DNA of 64,000 bases from the NCBI GenBank assembly GCA_004794785.1, contig SJOL01008365.1, forward strand, positions 528,893-592,892, in the 5' to 3' direction. A program made the translations under genes and the position numbers. The notes below the pieces were generated by a model, which made no database searches, was not told the origin of the DNA, and saw only the letters and a program-made list of their open reading frames with translations. The stretch comes from Opisthorchis felineus (taxonomy: Eukaryota > Platyhelminthes > Trematoda > Opisthorchiida > Opisthorchiidae). Below are positions 10,963 to 22,136 of this stretch, in pieces; the first letter of the stretch is position 1; every line of letters starts with the position of its first letter.

Positions 10963-12225
10963 CTCTGATGTAACTTTCTTAAGAACCTACCTATCTTGAT
11001 CATAGCTGTTGTCGTGATTAACGCAAGAACAGTAGCGACCGACTTGATTCTTATACAGTGTATAGTGTAAACTTAGGGTGGTTATATTTCTGATGATTTT
11101 CATTTGCTTACCCTAAGTGCAGTAGTTCGGACTAGCCATGATACAGCTCACTGGTACAGTGTAGGATAGTTTTCTCATTGTTTTGATTGTAATGCTAGTG
11201 GGAGCACGATGACTGCGGTAGAATGAGTTTTTTTCGATATTGACAAGACTGAATCTACTCAGTTCTGAACACATTTTTGTCGTTTTCTTGGCCGCAGTGC
11301 TTCATCAGTTTTCCTTCAGTAAAACGGAGAGTCACTGCTGATTGTGACGCGCAGTTTTTCAGTGGGACTTTTCCGCTCTAATTACGCCCGTCGCACTCTA
11401 TGAGGAAGCGGTAGTTACAGAAAAACTTCTGCTCCTGCCTGCCGTTCTTTGCGTCATTAGGACAGAGTAGGCTTAAAGTCACCCCAGTCCAACCGGTGTG
11501 ATTTTGATACATCTCATTCTAAATCGCCTTAGGAAAAAGCGACTGGTCTCCTCGAGAAGACCTGGTAACTGGTATTTAATCAAATAAACACCCCGCGGAA
11601 ATATTGCAATTCTACACAAACCCTCCATCAGACTTGGTTAAATTGGACGCACAGACGACCGGTTTTTCGAAACCTCATGGGATTGTTCCAATCCAACACT
11701 GTCATCCTGTCACAACCTGGTCATTAATCACGTTCGATTATCACACGCACTGACTGTTGTTCCATCAGAGCGCATGTTTGTTTGGCGCGACTGGTTAGAA
11801 GTCAGTTGGTAAACAACCGCACACCACACCAAACCGCACCACACCACTACATCACCACAACACAACTATCTCTCATCGGATGACCTCTTTCTCACCCTCC
11901 ATCAAACGGAAAGGACCCGATGATCCGAGGGCGGAAAAGGGTAAAGTTGTCATGCGCAGGTATTTTGTCTCCACCCAGAAGGCTGGCCATCGACTTGCGA
12001 AGAAGCCGGTCTCCGACATATGTTTCGTGTTTACTAATAAAAAGGTGTGCGCATGGCAGCTTCAAGTAAATTGGGAAAGGGCAAGTATAGAATCGATCGA
12101 ACAGACGAGAGCTACTTGGACTTCGTCTCTGGTACTGATATGGCAATTCAACCATTAGTAATTTATCCGCACTTATTTCCACAATAAGTAAAGAAGTTAT
12201 GTGGACTTGAGTATCGAATGACAAT
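10963..12225. other. Non-coding stretch, nothing certain
   Basis: Contains a CACA-rich low-complexity run at about 11815-11870. A 44-codon frame from 12053 to 12187 reads MAASSKLGKGKY and ends YPHLFPQ; its composition looks protein-like but no family is recognised and no splice signals are convincing. Confidence 0.4.
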
Positions 12226-12520
12226 GTTCGTAAGGTTTCTGAAAATTCTGCGACTGAATGTGCCCATCTTGGAGCTCAGTAAGTAGCCACAAACCCCCAA
12301 GTTTCCGTCATGTTCTGTCTGAACACCAATTTCGCAAAATACACTCACTTGAGGGACTTCTGAGTAGTGTCCCCTCAAGAAAATATACCGCAGTATCCGG
12401 AACGCGAAACATGAGACAGCCTTTGTGCAGCACACCCATTTGAAAAATATCACAAACGAGAGTTTCAACAAGGATTCAGTTGAGTCTCTCTTCAAAACCA
12501 AGTTATTTTGAAGTGTATGT
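12226..12520 (-). repeat. Family H copy, hammerhead region decayed
   Basis: Carries the tail block, a decayed hammerhead region (CTGAGCTCC where CTGATGAGCCC is expected), the linker with 'AAGTTTCCGTCATGTTCTG', parts of both arms, the spacer block 'CAGCCTTTGTGCAGCACA', and a Y arm ending near 12520. The order agrees with copy 1. Divergence is high. Confidence 0.6.
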
Positions 12521-13003
12521 TATGTGAAATTATTTACATCAAAGGAGATTTCGTGAAACTGGGATAACGGTTTATGCAGGATTTTTACAAATACCGCGTC
12601 AATTTGGCTGAACCTGCATATCAACATTTGTATGAGGAAACTCATCCGTATGTGTACAGCAATTCGTCTTCCTTGTTTCTTGACTACGTAGCAACGGAAA
12701 GACTCCGTACGTAGAAAGGACTATACATTAAACTGAGAGCCAACGGTGTTGTGATTTGGAACGAAAAACGAAACCCTACTGTTCTTCGTTAGTTTACTGT
12801 GTTTGTTCATCTGATTAAGGACTTGGCAGACATACTTTAGCCAATAATGATTATTTTCACCACTAATCCCGCTCTCCCAAAGAAGTCCAGGGACAGTGTA
12901 CAGGTACAAATGTTTCAAGTGGTGCTCCTTACGGAAAAGCACTATCGACCTCGTCGGAGTAACGAGTGAAAAAATTAATTCATTATTAACGAAATAGACT
13001 AAT
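12521..13003. other. Non-coding stretch, nothing recognised
   Basis: The longest open frame (12721-13014, minus) runs into the neighbouring repeat and has no domain. No RNA gene seen. Confidence 0.5.
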
Positions 13004-13141
13004 TTGCAAAACAAATTGGTTTTGCAGGAGACTCATCTGAAACCCAGCTGAATCTCTCGTTTATGATGAGACCTAAGGAGGGCGAAACCGGTCTTGGGCC
13101 GTCGAAGTTTTCAGCAACCTTATGAGTAGTGTATTACGTTT
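13004..13141 (+). repeat. Family H copy with arm fused directly to hammerhead 3' half
   Basis: A Y arm ending in CTCTCGTTTATGATG (about 13056-13070) passes directly into AGACCTAAGGAGGGCGAAACC and the GTC-like stem III region (GGGCCGTC at 13097-13104), then the usual tail 'CCTTATGAGTAGTGTATTAC'. The second arm and the linker are absent. The catalytic domain begins ATGATGAG instead of CTGATGAG, so conserved C3 is missing and cleavage would not be expected, although CGAAAC is intact. Confidence 0.7.
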
Positions 13142-14218
13142 AATTCATTATTCTTGCCGGATTGAACAGAGGAATTCTCACTGGCTGGTCGTGTGTGACG
13201 CACCGTGACCGGTCCGTTGGTTGAAGGACTACATTCGCTTGATAGGCCCCCAGCTGACCAACCTACTGTCACTCAATTCAAAATAACTGCAAACTTGCAT
13301 AATTTAGAGACCTGGTATTCCAATTCTCTCAATGGGGTATTGGCAGTTTGTTTTCCAAATATTCTCTTGTAATTAAACCTCAAATGCACGTGCGAACATG
13401 GCTATCTGATATGTCTCCCACAGTCTCGAACAGTTTTCCGTTATTAAGTTTGAAGCACCAGCTGACCGAGATAATCAGACCGTTGGTGAGTTCCACTTGC
13501 CATTATCTTTTTGTCTGTATCCTAAGTAAAAATGCATGTAGTGCCTGATTAAAAGCCACTATACTGAAAGAATGATATACAGTCTTCTTTTGAAGGTAAT
13601 CAGGAATTCAAAGGATCACATTCAAGGATCAAATTCAACAGGATTTCGCTTCAGTGACCCAATGGGCTGCATAGGAGGTTAATTATGATCCCAATGAAAT
13701 CATCATCCTTCAGAAATACACCTTATTCTTCCGCTTGCTGTGAATAACTTCGAACGCGAGAAAAATATAAACAACGTGAGAGAACGGTATGAATTTTTAG
13801 ACTGGATACCCATTAGGATGACTATCAAATCTATGACACATACGTTTAGGTGACACGTTTTCTCAGAAGAGCACGTGGTTTTCCTATATTCTGGATAGCT
13901 CAATACGTGACATGGTGAAATGCATGTAGCATCTACTGAACACTTGCAAGTAACAGGCCTAAAACAGAAATATGAACGCAAATGAATATTCATAAAATTG
14001 AGGGATAACTAAACCAAGGGATAAACCTCATTTCATATTATGTCAAAATGACTCCATCTTTATCGTGGAACGTTTTGATACAAATTTAAAGTTTGTTCAG
14101 CAGTTTCCTTCGTGGGTTTGACCTCCGGGTAAGAAGCACCTTAGAGCACCCTAAGTCTATTGAAGCAAAAACATCCCATTGTCGATAAAGATGGCATTAA
14201 ATGGGGAAGGGAGACCCA
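13142..14218. other. Non-coding stretch, nothing recognised
   Basis: Short open frames only. A short repeated AAGGATCA(A/C)ATTCAA block lies at about 13611-13640. Confidence 0.5.
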
Positions 14219-14545
14219 AATGACTTGCAGCTGAATCTCTTGTTTATGTCATTTCCCAACTCAGTGTGCTGCCACCGCAGATCACTTCAAATGAAGTAAT
14301 ACTCAAGGTATTAAAGTTTATTTACTGATGTGACAACACTGATAACACAGAAGAGAGTCAGCTTCCTGTTGACACCAAATTAAGCTGCCAACGAGAGTAC
14401 ACATCCAATTATTCACCATTCGGTGCTCATGTGGAAGATAAAACTGATGACATTTTGAGCATACGAATATCTGATGAGCCCCAAAATGGGTGATACCGGT
14501 AGTGTGCCCTTGGATAGTTTCCACCAACCTTATTGCAGTTTTATG
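14219..14545 (+). repeat. Family H, two separated fragments
   Basis: An arm fragment (about 14219-14255, 'GCAGCTGAATCTCTTGTTTATG') is followed after 200 nt of unrelated DNA by a hammerhead-region fragment at 14471-14545. The latter has CTGATGAG, CCC-CAAAAT-GGG and then TGATACC, so stem II and the first core strand are intact but the GAAA strand is mutated to GATA. Confidence 0.6.
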
Positions 14546-17500
14546 TTTAGCCATCTACGGATGCCTACGAGAAATCTCTAAAGTTTTTCCGATCAGTATG
14601 AGAAATATTGCAGAAATGTCTTTTGAAAATCTTTAGGACATCCTGACATAAAAAAGGCCGATAAAGGAGACATTTCAGATGGATGTAGCTGAATAATGTG
14701 GCTTTTGTTGATAGAGTTTATAGGGCAGCGATTAACATTTCTTCCTGGGTGGGCAATTCAGGAGCAGCATTTTTCACGGTACGCAAAAAGAAAACGTTCT
14801 CTATGTGATGCTATTTTTTCATCATCTGAAACTATTCCCCCCCCACCCAAAAAAAAACAACCTTATACAAAACTGTTCGTAGAGGTACAGCAGTAGACTT
14901 GTTCAAGTGGAACTAATATTTCCAGATAGCAAGGAAATATCTTGATTCCTGGCGGAAAATTCGTGTTGATACTGTTAATGGTCAGAATAAACCAACTTGA
15001 GAATGATATCAGAAATACGAAGTGAAACAAATCTGGATCAAAAATGCTCACTGGGTTATAGGAACCCGTGTGGGTGGAGGCAATTTTACCGTTTTCTATG
15101 ATTGAGTTGACTGAGTGATGCGGCTATTTGAAATATACCTATGTTACAAAGTGCCGTCAGTTCGTACCTCCCTGTGAACTGAAAAGCATCTGAGTTCTAC
15201 GCAAGTTATTTGCGAGAAAATGTCATTCGAAGCTAAATTATAAGAAATGGGGCTGATGTCAGTTAGAAGACATAGAAGACATGTATTTTCTGCTATCCGA
15301 AGTTTGCTTTTAGTTTTTTAATTCCATCGGACAGCGAATAAACAAGACAGCATACTCATGGATGTGAAGTGACTGTACGGGTTGGAATCACCGACCATAA
15401 AAGTGTCCAAGCAAATAATGGATACACCAAGTGACACACAGAAAAGGCAGAAAAGTACATGTTTATGCAGTTGTGATGAATACATATCCTGTGTAGAAAA
15501 AGAAACAAGATAAAAACCAGAATATACAACCCGTAATTTGATGAATTAACCAAAACACACGGTATTCTTTAGAAGTGCTCGTCTGAAGAGGCAACAATTT
15601 TAGCTGGGATTATAAAGCAGTTCAGCGCTTTACTTTATTATGTAGAAAATGTGTACATTGTACCCCAAAATATGAACAGGTATACCTGACCGAGAGAATC
15701 TAAAACCTTCTAAAGCACTAACGTATAGCACAGTGCATTGTGCACACGGGACCACGGTTTATTTTTATGAAGAACCACCACCCACAAAGTAGTTAAAGGT
15801 TAGTTTCGTGGATAAGGTCCGAAAATGCTGTATGCTCCTATAACAGCTGGTAGCTTAAGAGGTACACTTCCCTATCTTTGGGAGGGGGTTCGTTGAAGGA
15901 TCATTAGGATGGCTCCACTGTGAAGCGTTTTTTATTGTTCTGAGATCGCTAAAGTCGATTTCACTATAATGCTAAAATCGTGCGTGCACATGATAAGCTG
16001 GGGAATTTACGTTGCTGACCATGCACCGGTGAAATTCCAGAAGTAGCCACAATAAGACACTTTTCGGGGAATCTTGTGTGCACTATTTCGTGTCCATAGA
16101 CGAACAGGTAACAGTAGCGTCGCGATTTCTGCATTGTAATATTGGGATTAGGAAGCACAAATTCGGTGGGACCTCGGTAAAATGGCTGATTAGGGCCAAC
16201 AGTTACAAATTATTTTTTAGCTCGGTCACTGATGACGTGAATTCCATGGTGAACCCCTTCGTTAGACATACCTGATGTGGTTTTACCTTTATTGCTTTAG
16301 GTTTCGAAAGTAGACAACTAATTTGACTGACAAAGTCTGTATTGCATATCAAGAAATAAAGTACACACGAAAACATTCTATTTCGTTTTCGTTTTTCTTC
16401 AACCACTGATTACACACTTGTATGTATTAACCGGCTCTAGTGGGTTCACTTACAACCAATCCCTTGATAGTTGCATAGAAGAGACTAACCGGAAATCCAC
16501 CATAAATTCAGGATAGGTACATGTCGCGGCTGAACTACCCAGTTGTCCTTCTACACACACCGGTAAAAAGCTGTTCCAGTTTGACTTAACAAGGGATATA
16601 CATCCCATCTCTGAACAACAGGGTGAGTGCGTAGGAGAATTCCGGACAGGAAAGAATTCAAAATGCAACGAGATGAGACGAAACGCTACAACAATAAAGC
16701 GAACTTTCACACTGCGGTTTGTGGTTACTCAGCTTTTTGAGCACTATTCTGATCACAGACGGGTTATGGATTCTATCCTTACGGTGGAAATATAATCCCA
16801 GCAATTTTTAAGCCATATTTGTCAGCCTGAATATATATATATATTTGTCAACATGAATACTGCAGGATTTTGGATAACAATAATACTTTTGGATATTTAC
16901 TCATAACTGGTAACGCCGGCTGAAAAAAATCAAACGGTAACGAACAAAGTTGTTTTGACATCTCCGTCGTTTAGACCCGGCAGCAAAAAAATTTGACTAC
17001 CAGGTCTTCCAAGTAATAGTTCCGTAATTTGAACCGAAGAATACTGAAAATTTCAGATTATTTAGGAATTTTACCCAGCAACATATATGCCAATTGCTCC
17101 TCAAATTTCTCTGAAACGGTGGACTATTAATCAATTTCAACCGTCCTGGGATAAATATATGTGTTTATATCACAGCTAAGTGACCAAAACTCGACTACAA
17201 GAGTCAGATGTAAATGTTTTTTTAGAATGTGTCTATCATCCTTCAACCCATTTGTCTATGTACTCCTAAATGGACATGAGAGCGCTTTGGGAGTCAACTG
17301 CTTTCTTTTTTCCCAGTTTCGGAACAGAGCCAAGCACACCACAGCCTGGCTTCAAAAGGTTTTTGTATACGCCAAACAATGCCTGACAAAGGCTTGCTAC
17401 ATTGTGTAGAGCACAGGTATTGCGCTTGGTCCGAACACGCGGATGACTGCTCTCAAGGGTTCACTCCAAACACCTGCGCCTACGCAGCATTTCAAGCCCA

Positions 17501-17717
17501 CCTGTTTACCACAGGTGTAGTTGTTCACTAATTATGTAATATCACCCTGACAACATGTAGCCAGAAGAATCATAAAGATGAGTCGTAAAGGGAATGAAAA
17601 TTTGGGGTGAGCAACTCAAGAACTTCGAGTAGTCCAATGCTACGCAAGAAAAAGTTCAGGCTATCTGGCAACCATCAAGAAATCCACGTGTAGCGGCTCT
17701 TGAAAAGTGGATTTGAT
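14546..17717. other. Long non-coding stretch
   Basis: No coding exon recognised. A short (AT)7 run is at 16831-16844. Poly-C/poly-A near 14838-14860 is low complexity. The many 60-86 residue frames show no motifs. Confidence 0.5.
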
Positions 17718-17848
17718 ATTTTTGCTAGAACTCTTTGACAGCCAGCTGCCTGTTTCGATCTCTTGGGGCCCATCTGGTAGGAGAAGCTCCGAATCTCACG
17801 ATCTTTATTTTCTACTTGAACACCGAATTTTACCCAGCTGGCCAAATT
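17718..17848 (-). repeat. Family H copy with hammerhead-like motif, best stem III
   Basis: Minus strand at 17776-17737 reads CAGATGGGCCCC, AAGA, GATCGAAACAG, then GCAGCTGG and CTGTC. Stem III pairs perfectly (ACAG with CUGU), with no bulge. Two core bases are lost (U4 to A, A9 to G) so it is probably inactive. The linker 'CTTGAACACCGAATTT' follows as in other copies. Confidence 0.65.
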
Positions 17849-20800
17849 ACACGTTAAACTGGTGTTAAAGAAAGACTTCGTCATACTCACAAACTAAAGG
17901 TTCTGCTGCGCTTCATTCGAGTTACTCGTTTGATAACAACTTAATTTGCGGATTCGTACGTCTGAATCGCATTTTTTACCTGAAGAGTAAAAATATAGTT
18001 GATGTTCACACTGAAGCTTCGGTACGGGGCAATGGGATGTATGTTGTACAATCTTGGCTCCAACTGCCATTGTGTCTTTGTTACTCATTCGATACGTTTG
18101 TTGTACTGGAACATTTAACTGCTACATGGTAATTGCAGGTGTGTGGCTGTCGCCAAAATCCCAATTAGAGGCACAATACTACGTATTTCGGTGGAAAGTG
18201 CACATAACTTCCCAAAAAATCTCAATCTTTGTAATTTTCTCTCACATTTCAGCTTAATACGCGTGGTCTTCATACGAAAACTGAATCTTCTGCGGTAGAC
18301 TAGCAACAGTGTAGGGAAGAAGTATTGAAGGGTTCTGAAATTTCGACGCAGTGATTCCCCTATTCCTCTTTGATTCTGAACTTCAAGGAAAGCTGGAAAA
18401 TTTTGAATTTAGTAAAGGCTTTTGCTGGGTATATTTGTGTACTACTATCTCTAAATTTTTGAGGTTCCAGTTTGTAGTTACGGTAACTGTGCTTGATCAT
18501 TGTGAAGGATGAATGGGGGCTATAAACCTCCTACTTGAATTTAAAAGTCAGTACCTCATTGGTTTAACTGTGTTCGTTATTACATTGGAAAGAATAGATT
18601 ATTGTAAGCACGCACTTTGGCAGAACGCAAAGACATTCATCAGTTTGCATTGCGGATCATTTGCCTAAATGAGCATTCAGTTTCGGCAACAAAATCCTAG
18701 ATTACTGGAATTACAGAACGTAGTGCACCACATGCAAGGACACCTGACCTCGCCAACTGAAATAAAGGTTAAGTCTTGGACCGAACAGATGTCCTAAAAT
18801 TCGATGTCTCACACTGAATTGATATGGCTGATTCCGCGCGAGGACTCTTAGTTGACGACCGGCCCTCACAGTGAAAGTATTTGCGCCTAACTTATGAGCA
18901 ATGAAGAACCCTTCCTTTTTAGCTCTTTCTGAATTCCAGTTGTCTTCAAAATACTTTCGTTAGTTTGTCGATGAGCTGAATAGCCTCCGTTTGTCATTTG
19001 TGGCTTTACTGGATTTCAAGTCTGTCTGTCCCAAACGCTTCCATGAAAGTCATTGTTTACCTCCAAAGTCCTACAAGTGCAAGCGATGTTGTTATCAAGT
19101 ACTTACGTTGGCTGGGGATGAAAGTAAAGAAGATTGTGTAGCCGTGCTAAAAACCAGCTTCGGAATACTTAAAAGCCGAGTGTCACTTTCCTCGTTGGAT
19201 TAGCAGTTTGAATTTCACATTCGAAATGCCGCCGTTTGCAATACAGGCTCCTGTCGCCTTTTCAGGGACAGCTTCTGAAGTAAGCGGCAAACAGGGGGTG
19301 CGCACTAACGTTACTTTCAGAGATTGCGCTGTTGTGTTCTGACTTTACTTGCACTTAAGATATTGTTTGTTTAAATGTGTAACTTTTGTAAACACATTAC
19401 ACGAGTGGCAACGCTTACATGGTGACTAATACCCGCAACATGCGACCAAACTGGTGAAATTGAGGAAGGCTTTCTGGATTAATATCGTCAGTTTCAATGA
19501 CAGATCAAGCCAAAACTCATCGGACGGTAACCATGTGCTCCTGACTTTTATTCCAGACACTAGGGTGACATTGGGTTGGGAAGGACCAATTTTAAGATCT
19601 ACAGTCCCGCTTGGAAACGACTAATTTCTTTTTCTGTTTCACTAACCTCATGAAACTTCGTGCCGTCTTCAGAATATTTGTTTGCTACTCCTTAAGCTTT
19701 CGTTTCTCTTGTCAAGCAAGTTTACAGAGGATGAAAAAGTTGACATGGTTTTACCACAAAGTGACAAGCGATATACCAAGACATTGATAGTCGTAGGGCA
19801 TCTCTGAGTGCGTCAAAAGCTTGTTAAATTTTGAGTGAAGGATATTGTGGGGTGTGTACACTGTGTGAATACTGATTGAGAGTCTGCAATAAGACCTGGT
19901 CCATGTATGCTATGCGGTCATCTGAAGCAGGCAACGTTACGTTGGGAAATTTTAATTGCGCGTCAGTCGAGTTTTGGTGTTTTTAATTGGTAACTGTGAA
20001 CCTCGGGAATTAATTAAGAAGGTATCATTGCCGCCTACCAACTGCAAAAACCTGTGGCGGTTCTAGATGGCTGACAAGAGGATTCAGGGATTAGTCACAC
20101 ATTGCGACTGATAGATTCAGGCTGATAGATTCAGTTCTCCATATCCAAAAGTGGTGACATAATGCATTCGGACGCATCCCAAAACACGAGCGTCCTTTTC
20201 CATTAGCATCGAGATGTCGATGCATACAAATAGAAAGGCCGATGGAATTGGTACTCGTGCATAGCTACAGAAAGACTTTTTTTAGAGTGCTTTGGCCTGG
20301 CCCCAGGAGATCTGGTTTTTAATTGATACCTTGTGAGAGACTATTGTTGATCTTCAGATGCATTTCTGGCGTAAACTCCTTCAACAGTGATCTGGACGCA
20401 AAATTTATGCCCTGGATCCTGTAGTATTCCACACAAATTAGGTAGCTGACTAACTGCGTATAAAAAAGTTTGTTCTCCAAGTGGAAACGGGCCCCTTCAT
20501 CTGTGTGCTATACAACAGCTGCAGCTTTTTTTCGCGAGAAATTGGTCCCTTGGCGCTTATTTCGCTGGATTATTTCTTTCCAGGAGAGATAACATCCCAA
20601 GAGAATCTAAACTTGTCTTCAGCTTTGGGTGCTATCTCTGGAAAAGGTGTCTACTGTGAATTCTTTGCTTTGGGCAGATAATTTTGGGGTTTTCAGCAAA
20701 AGTGACTTCTTTGAAGTCATAAGTTAATTCTCTTAGGATATAAATTCATCTGAGAGGATGTGAAAAAAATTCGGATTGTACACCACCACAAAGAGAAAGA

Positions 20801-20931
20801 TAAAATTAGAGAAAGCAAGCACACTAATCCTCCCAAAACAAAACACTCTTGATGACCTCTTGGTCATTACTTGTTCATGGTGTGGGTTCTCCGGCAAGAG
20901 GCCATCCACATAAGAAACTTTACATGAAATT
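17849..20931. other. Long non-coding stretch
   Basis: No gene recognised. A 14-nt direct repeat of 'CTGATAGATTCAG' lies at about 20108-20135. The remaining frames are short. Confidence 0.5.
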
Positions 20932-21248
20932 AGCGAAATGCACTTACTTGCAAACGAAGTTGGTTTTACGGCGGACTCACCTGAAACCCAGCTGAATCTC
21001 TCTTTTATGATGTTTTAAGCAAGATCATAAACGGGAGATTCAGCTGGGTTCCAGGTGAGCCTCCCGTCAAAACCAAATTGGTTTGCAAATGAGTGTATTT
21101 CGCTAAGTTCGTTCAATTTGGGTTCAAGTAAAACATAAGATTGACGGAACCTCGGGGACTGCGTCTACCTGATGAGCCCGAAGAAGGACGCAACCGGTCT
21201 TGGGCTGTCGAATTGTTTTCAGCAGCTTTATGAGTAGTGTATTACGTC
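20932..21248 (+). repeat. Family H fold-back copy with compact hairpin
   Basis: Arms at about 20935-21015 and 21022-21108 form an imperfect hairpin of about 80 nt per arm, with a loop of only about 10 nt, because the spacer seen in copy 1 is missing. It continues into the linker ('CAAGTAAAACATAAGATTGA'), the hammerhead-like motif at 21169-21209 and the tail 'TATGAGTAGTGTATTACG'. With copy 1 it defines the family architecture. Upstream and downstream limits are judged from loss of similarity. Confidence 0.8.
21169..21209 (+). ncRNA. Hammerhead-like motif, one core base changed
   Basis: CTGATGAG, CCC-GAAGAA-GGA, CGCAAC, stem III and GTC. It aligns throughout with 1737-1777. The GAAA strand reads GCAA (A13 to C) and one stem II pair is lost, so catalysis is not expected. 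Stem I position 1.1/2.1 is G-C here and A-U in copy 1, a compensatory difference that supports folding during the history of the family. Confidence 0.55.
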
Positions 21249-21965
21249 TAAGCTTTATATGACTTTATCTATTATGGTGTCTCCCGTAGGGAACACCACA
21301 GTGCAGGCAAATTAAAGGAGCCAGTGAGCCATTGGGGATAGCACACGCGTCTTTTACCGGAAAGCCTAAATCAAGAAAATGATCTCCAAAGGACAACAGT
21401 GCAAAGCATGGACGACTATCACTGATTACTGTGGAGCCAATTTTGCTACGCATAGACATTTGGTGCCATAGGTTTCACTGTGTTCGTCGTTGCTTTGACA
21501 GCTAGTAGACAAAATACAGTGTGATTGCTATTTTCGAAGATACTCGGGTGCAACTTTGTTCTTTGCCCACTCAGTAACATGGTCCTTCGTTGGCCGTAAA
21601 TGTGCAGGCTCTAATGCGTACAGTTGTCCTTCCTCAGATCCGCAAAGTTTTATTCTTCGAGATGACCTTACTGAACTCCGTAATTGCTCTACTCACCGCC
21701 CGTCTGGACTGAACCCATTAAGCTAGATTGCGACGGTCACGGTACAAGACAGCCCTAAACTTTTTTCAGCTGTATCTCTGACCGCAACGTCATGTCAAAA
21801 CCTAACCCGGGACAAGCCATATCGAACCTGCTCTACCTAAGGTCAGAAGGTTTTCTTTTTGCTATCTAAGGCTGAAATAAGGTTGTTCACTTCTCACGCG
21901 GTACAATTTCCAAAGGAATTTGGACATCGACTGAACAAGTGATCACAGAGCTACTGTTCAGTCGT
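21249..21965. other. Non-coding stretch, nothing recognised
   Basis: No domain, RNA or repeat recognised. Confidence 0.45.
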
Positions 21966-22136
21966 ATGGCTAAATTCATCTGAATCTCTCGTTCATGATA
22001 TTCTTCAAGTCAATCTGCAGCATAAATGCCAATTCATGTTTCAGTGGGAATAGTATTTATGACATTTAGTTGTCTCAATACTACCCACAAGATCGAGGAA
22101 AATTCTGTACGCCTTCTAGGCTGAGCTCATGTCCTT
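21966..22136 (-). repeat. Family H copy, strongly decayed
   Basis: Recognisable blocks: 'CTGAATCTCTCGTTCATGAT' arm end, a 'GCAGCATAAATGCC' spacer remnant, and the tail/hammerhead remnants 'ACTACCCACAAG' and 'GGCTGAGCTCAT'. Order follows copy 1 on the minus strand. Confidence 0.5.
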
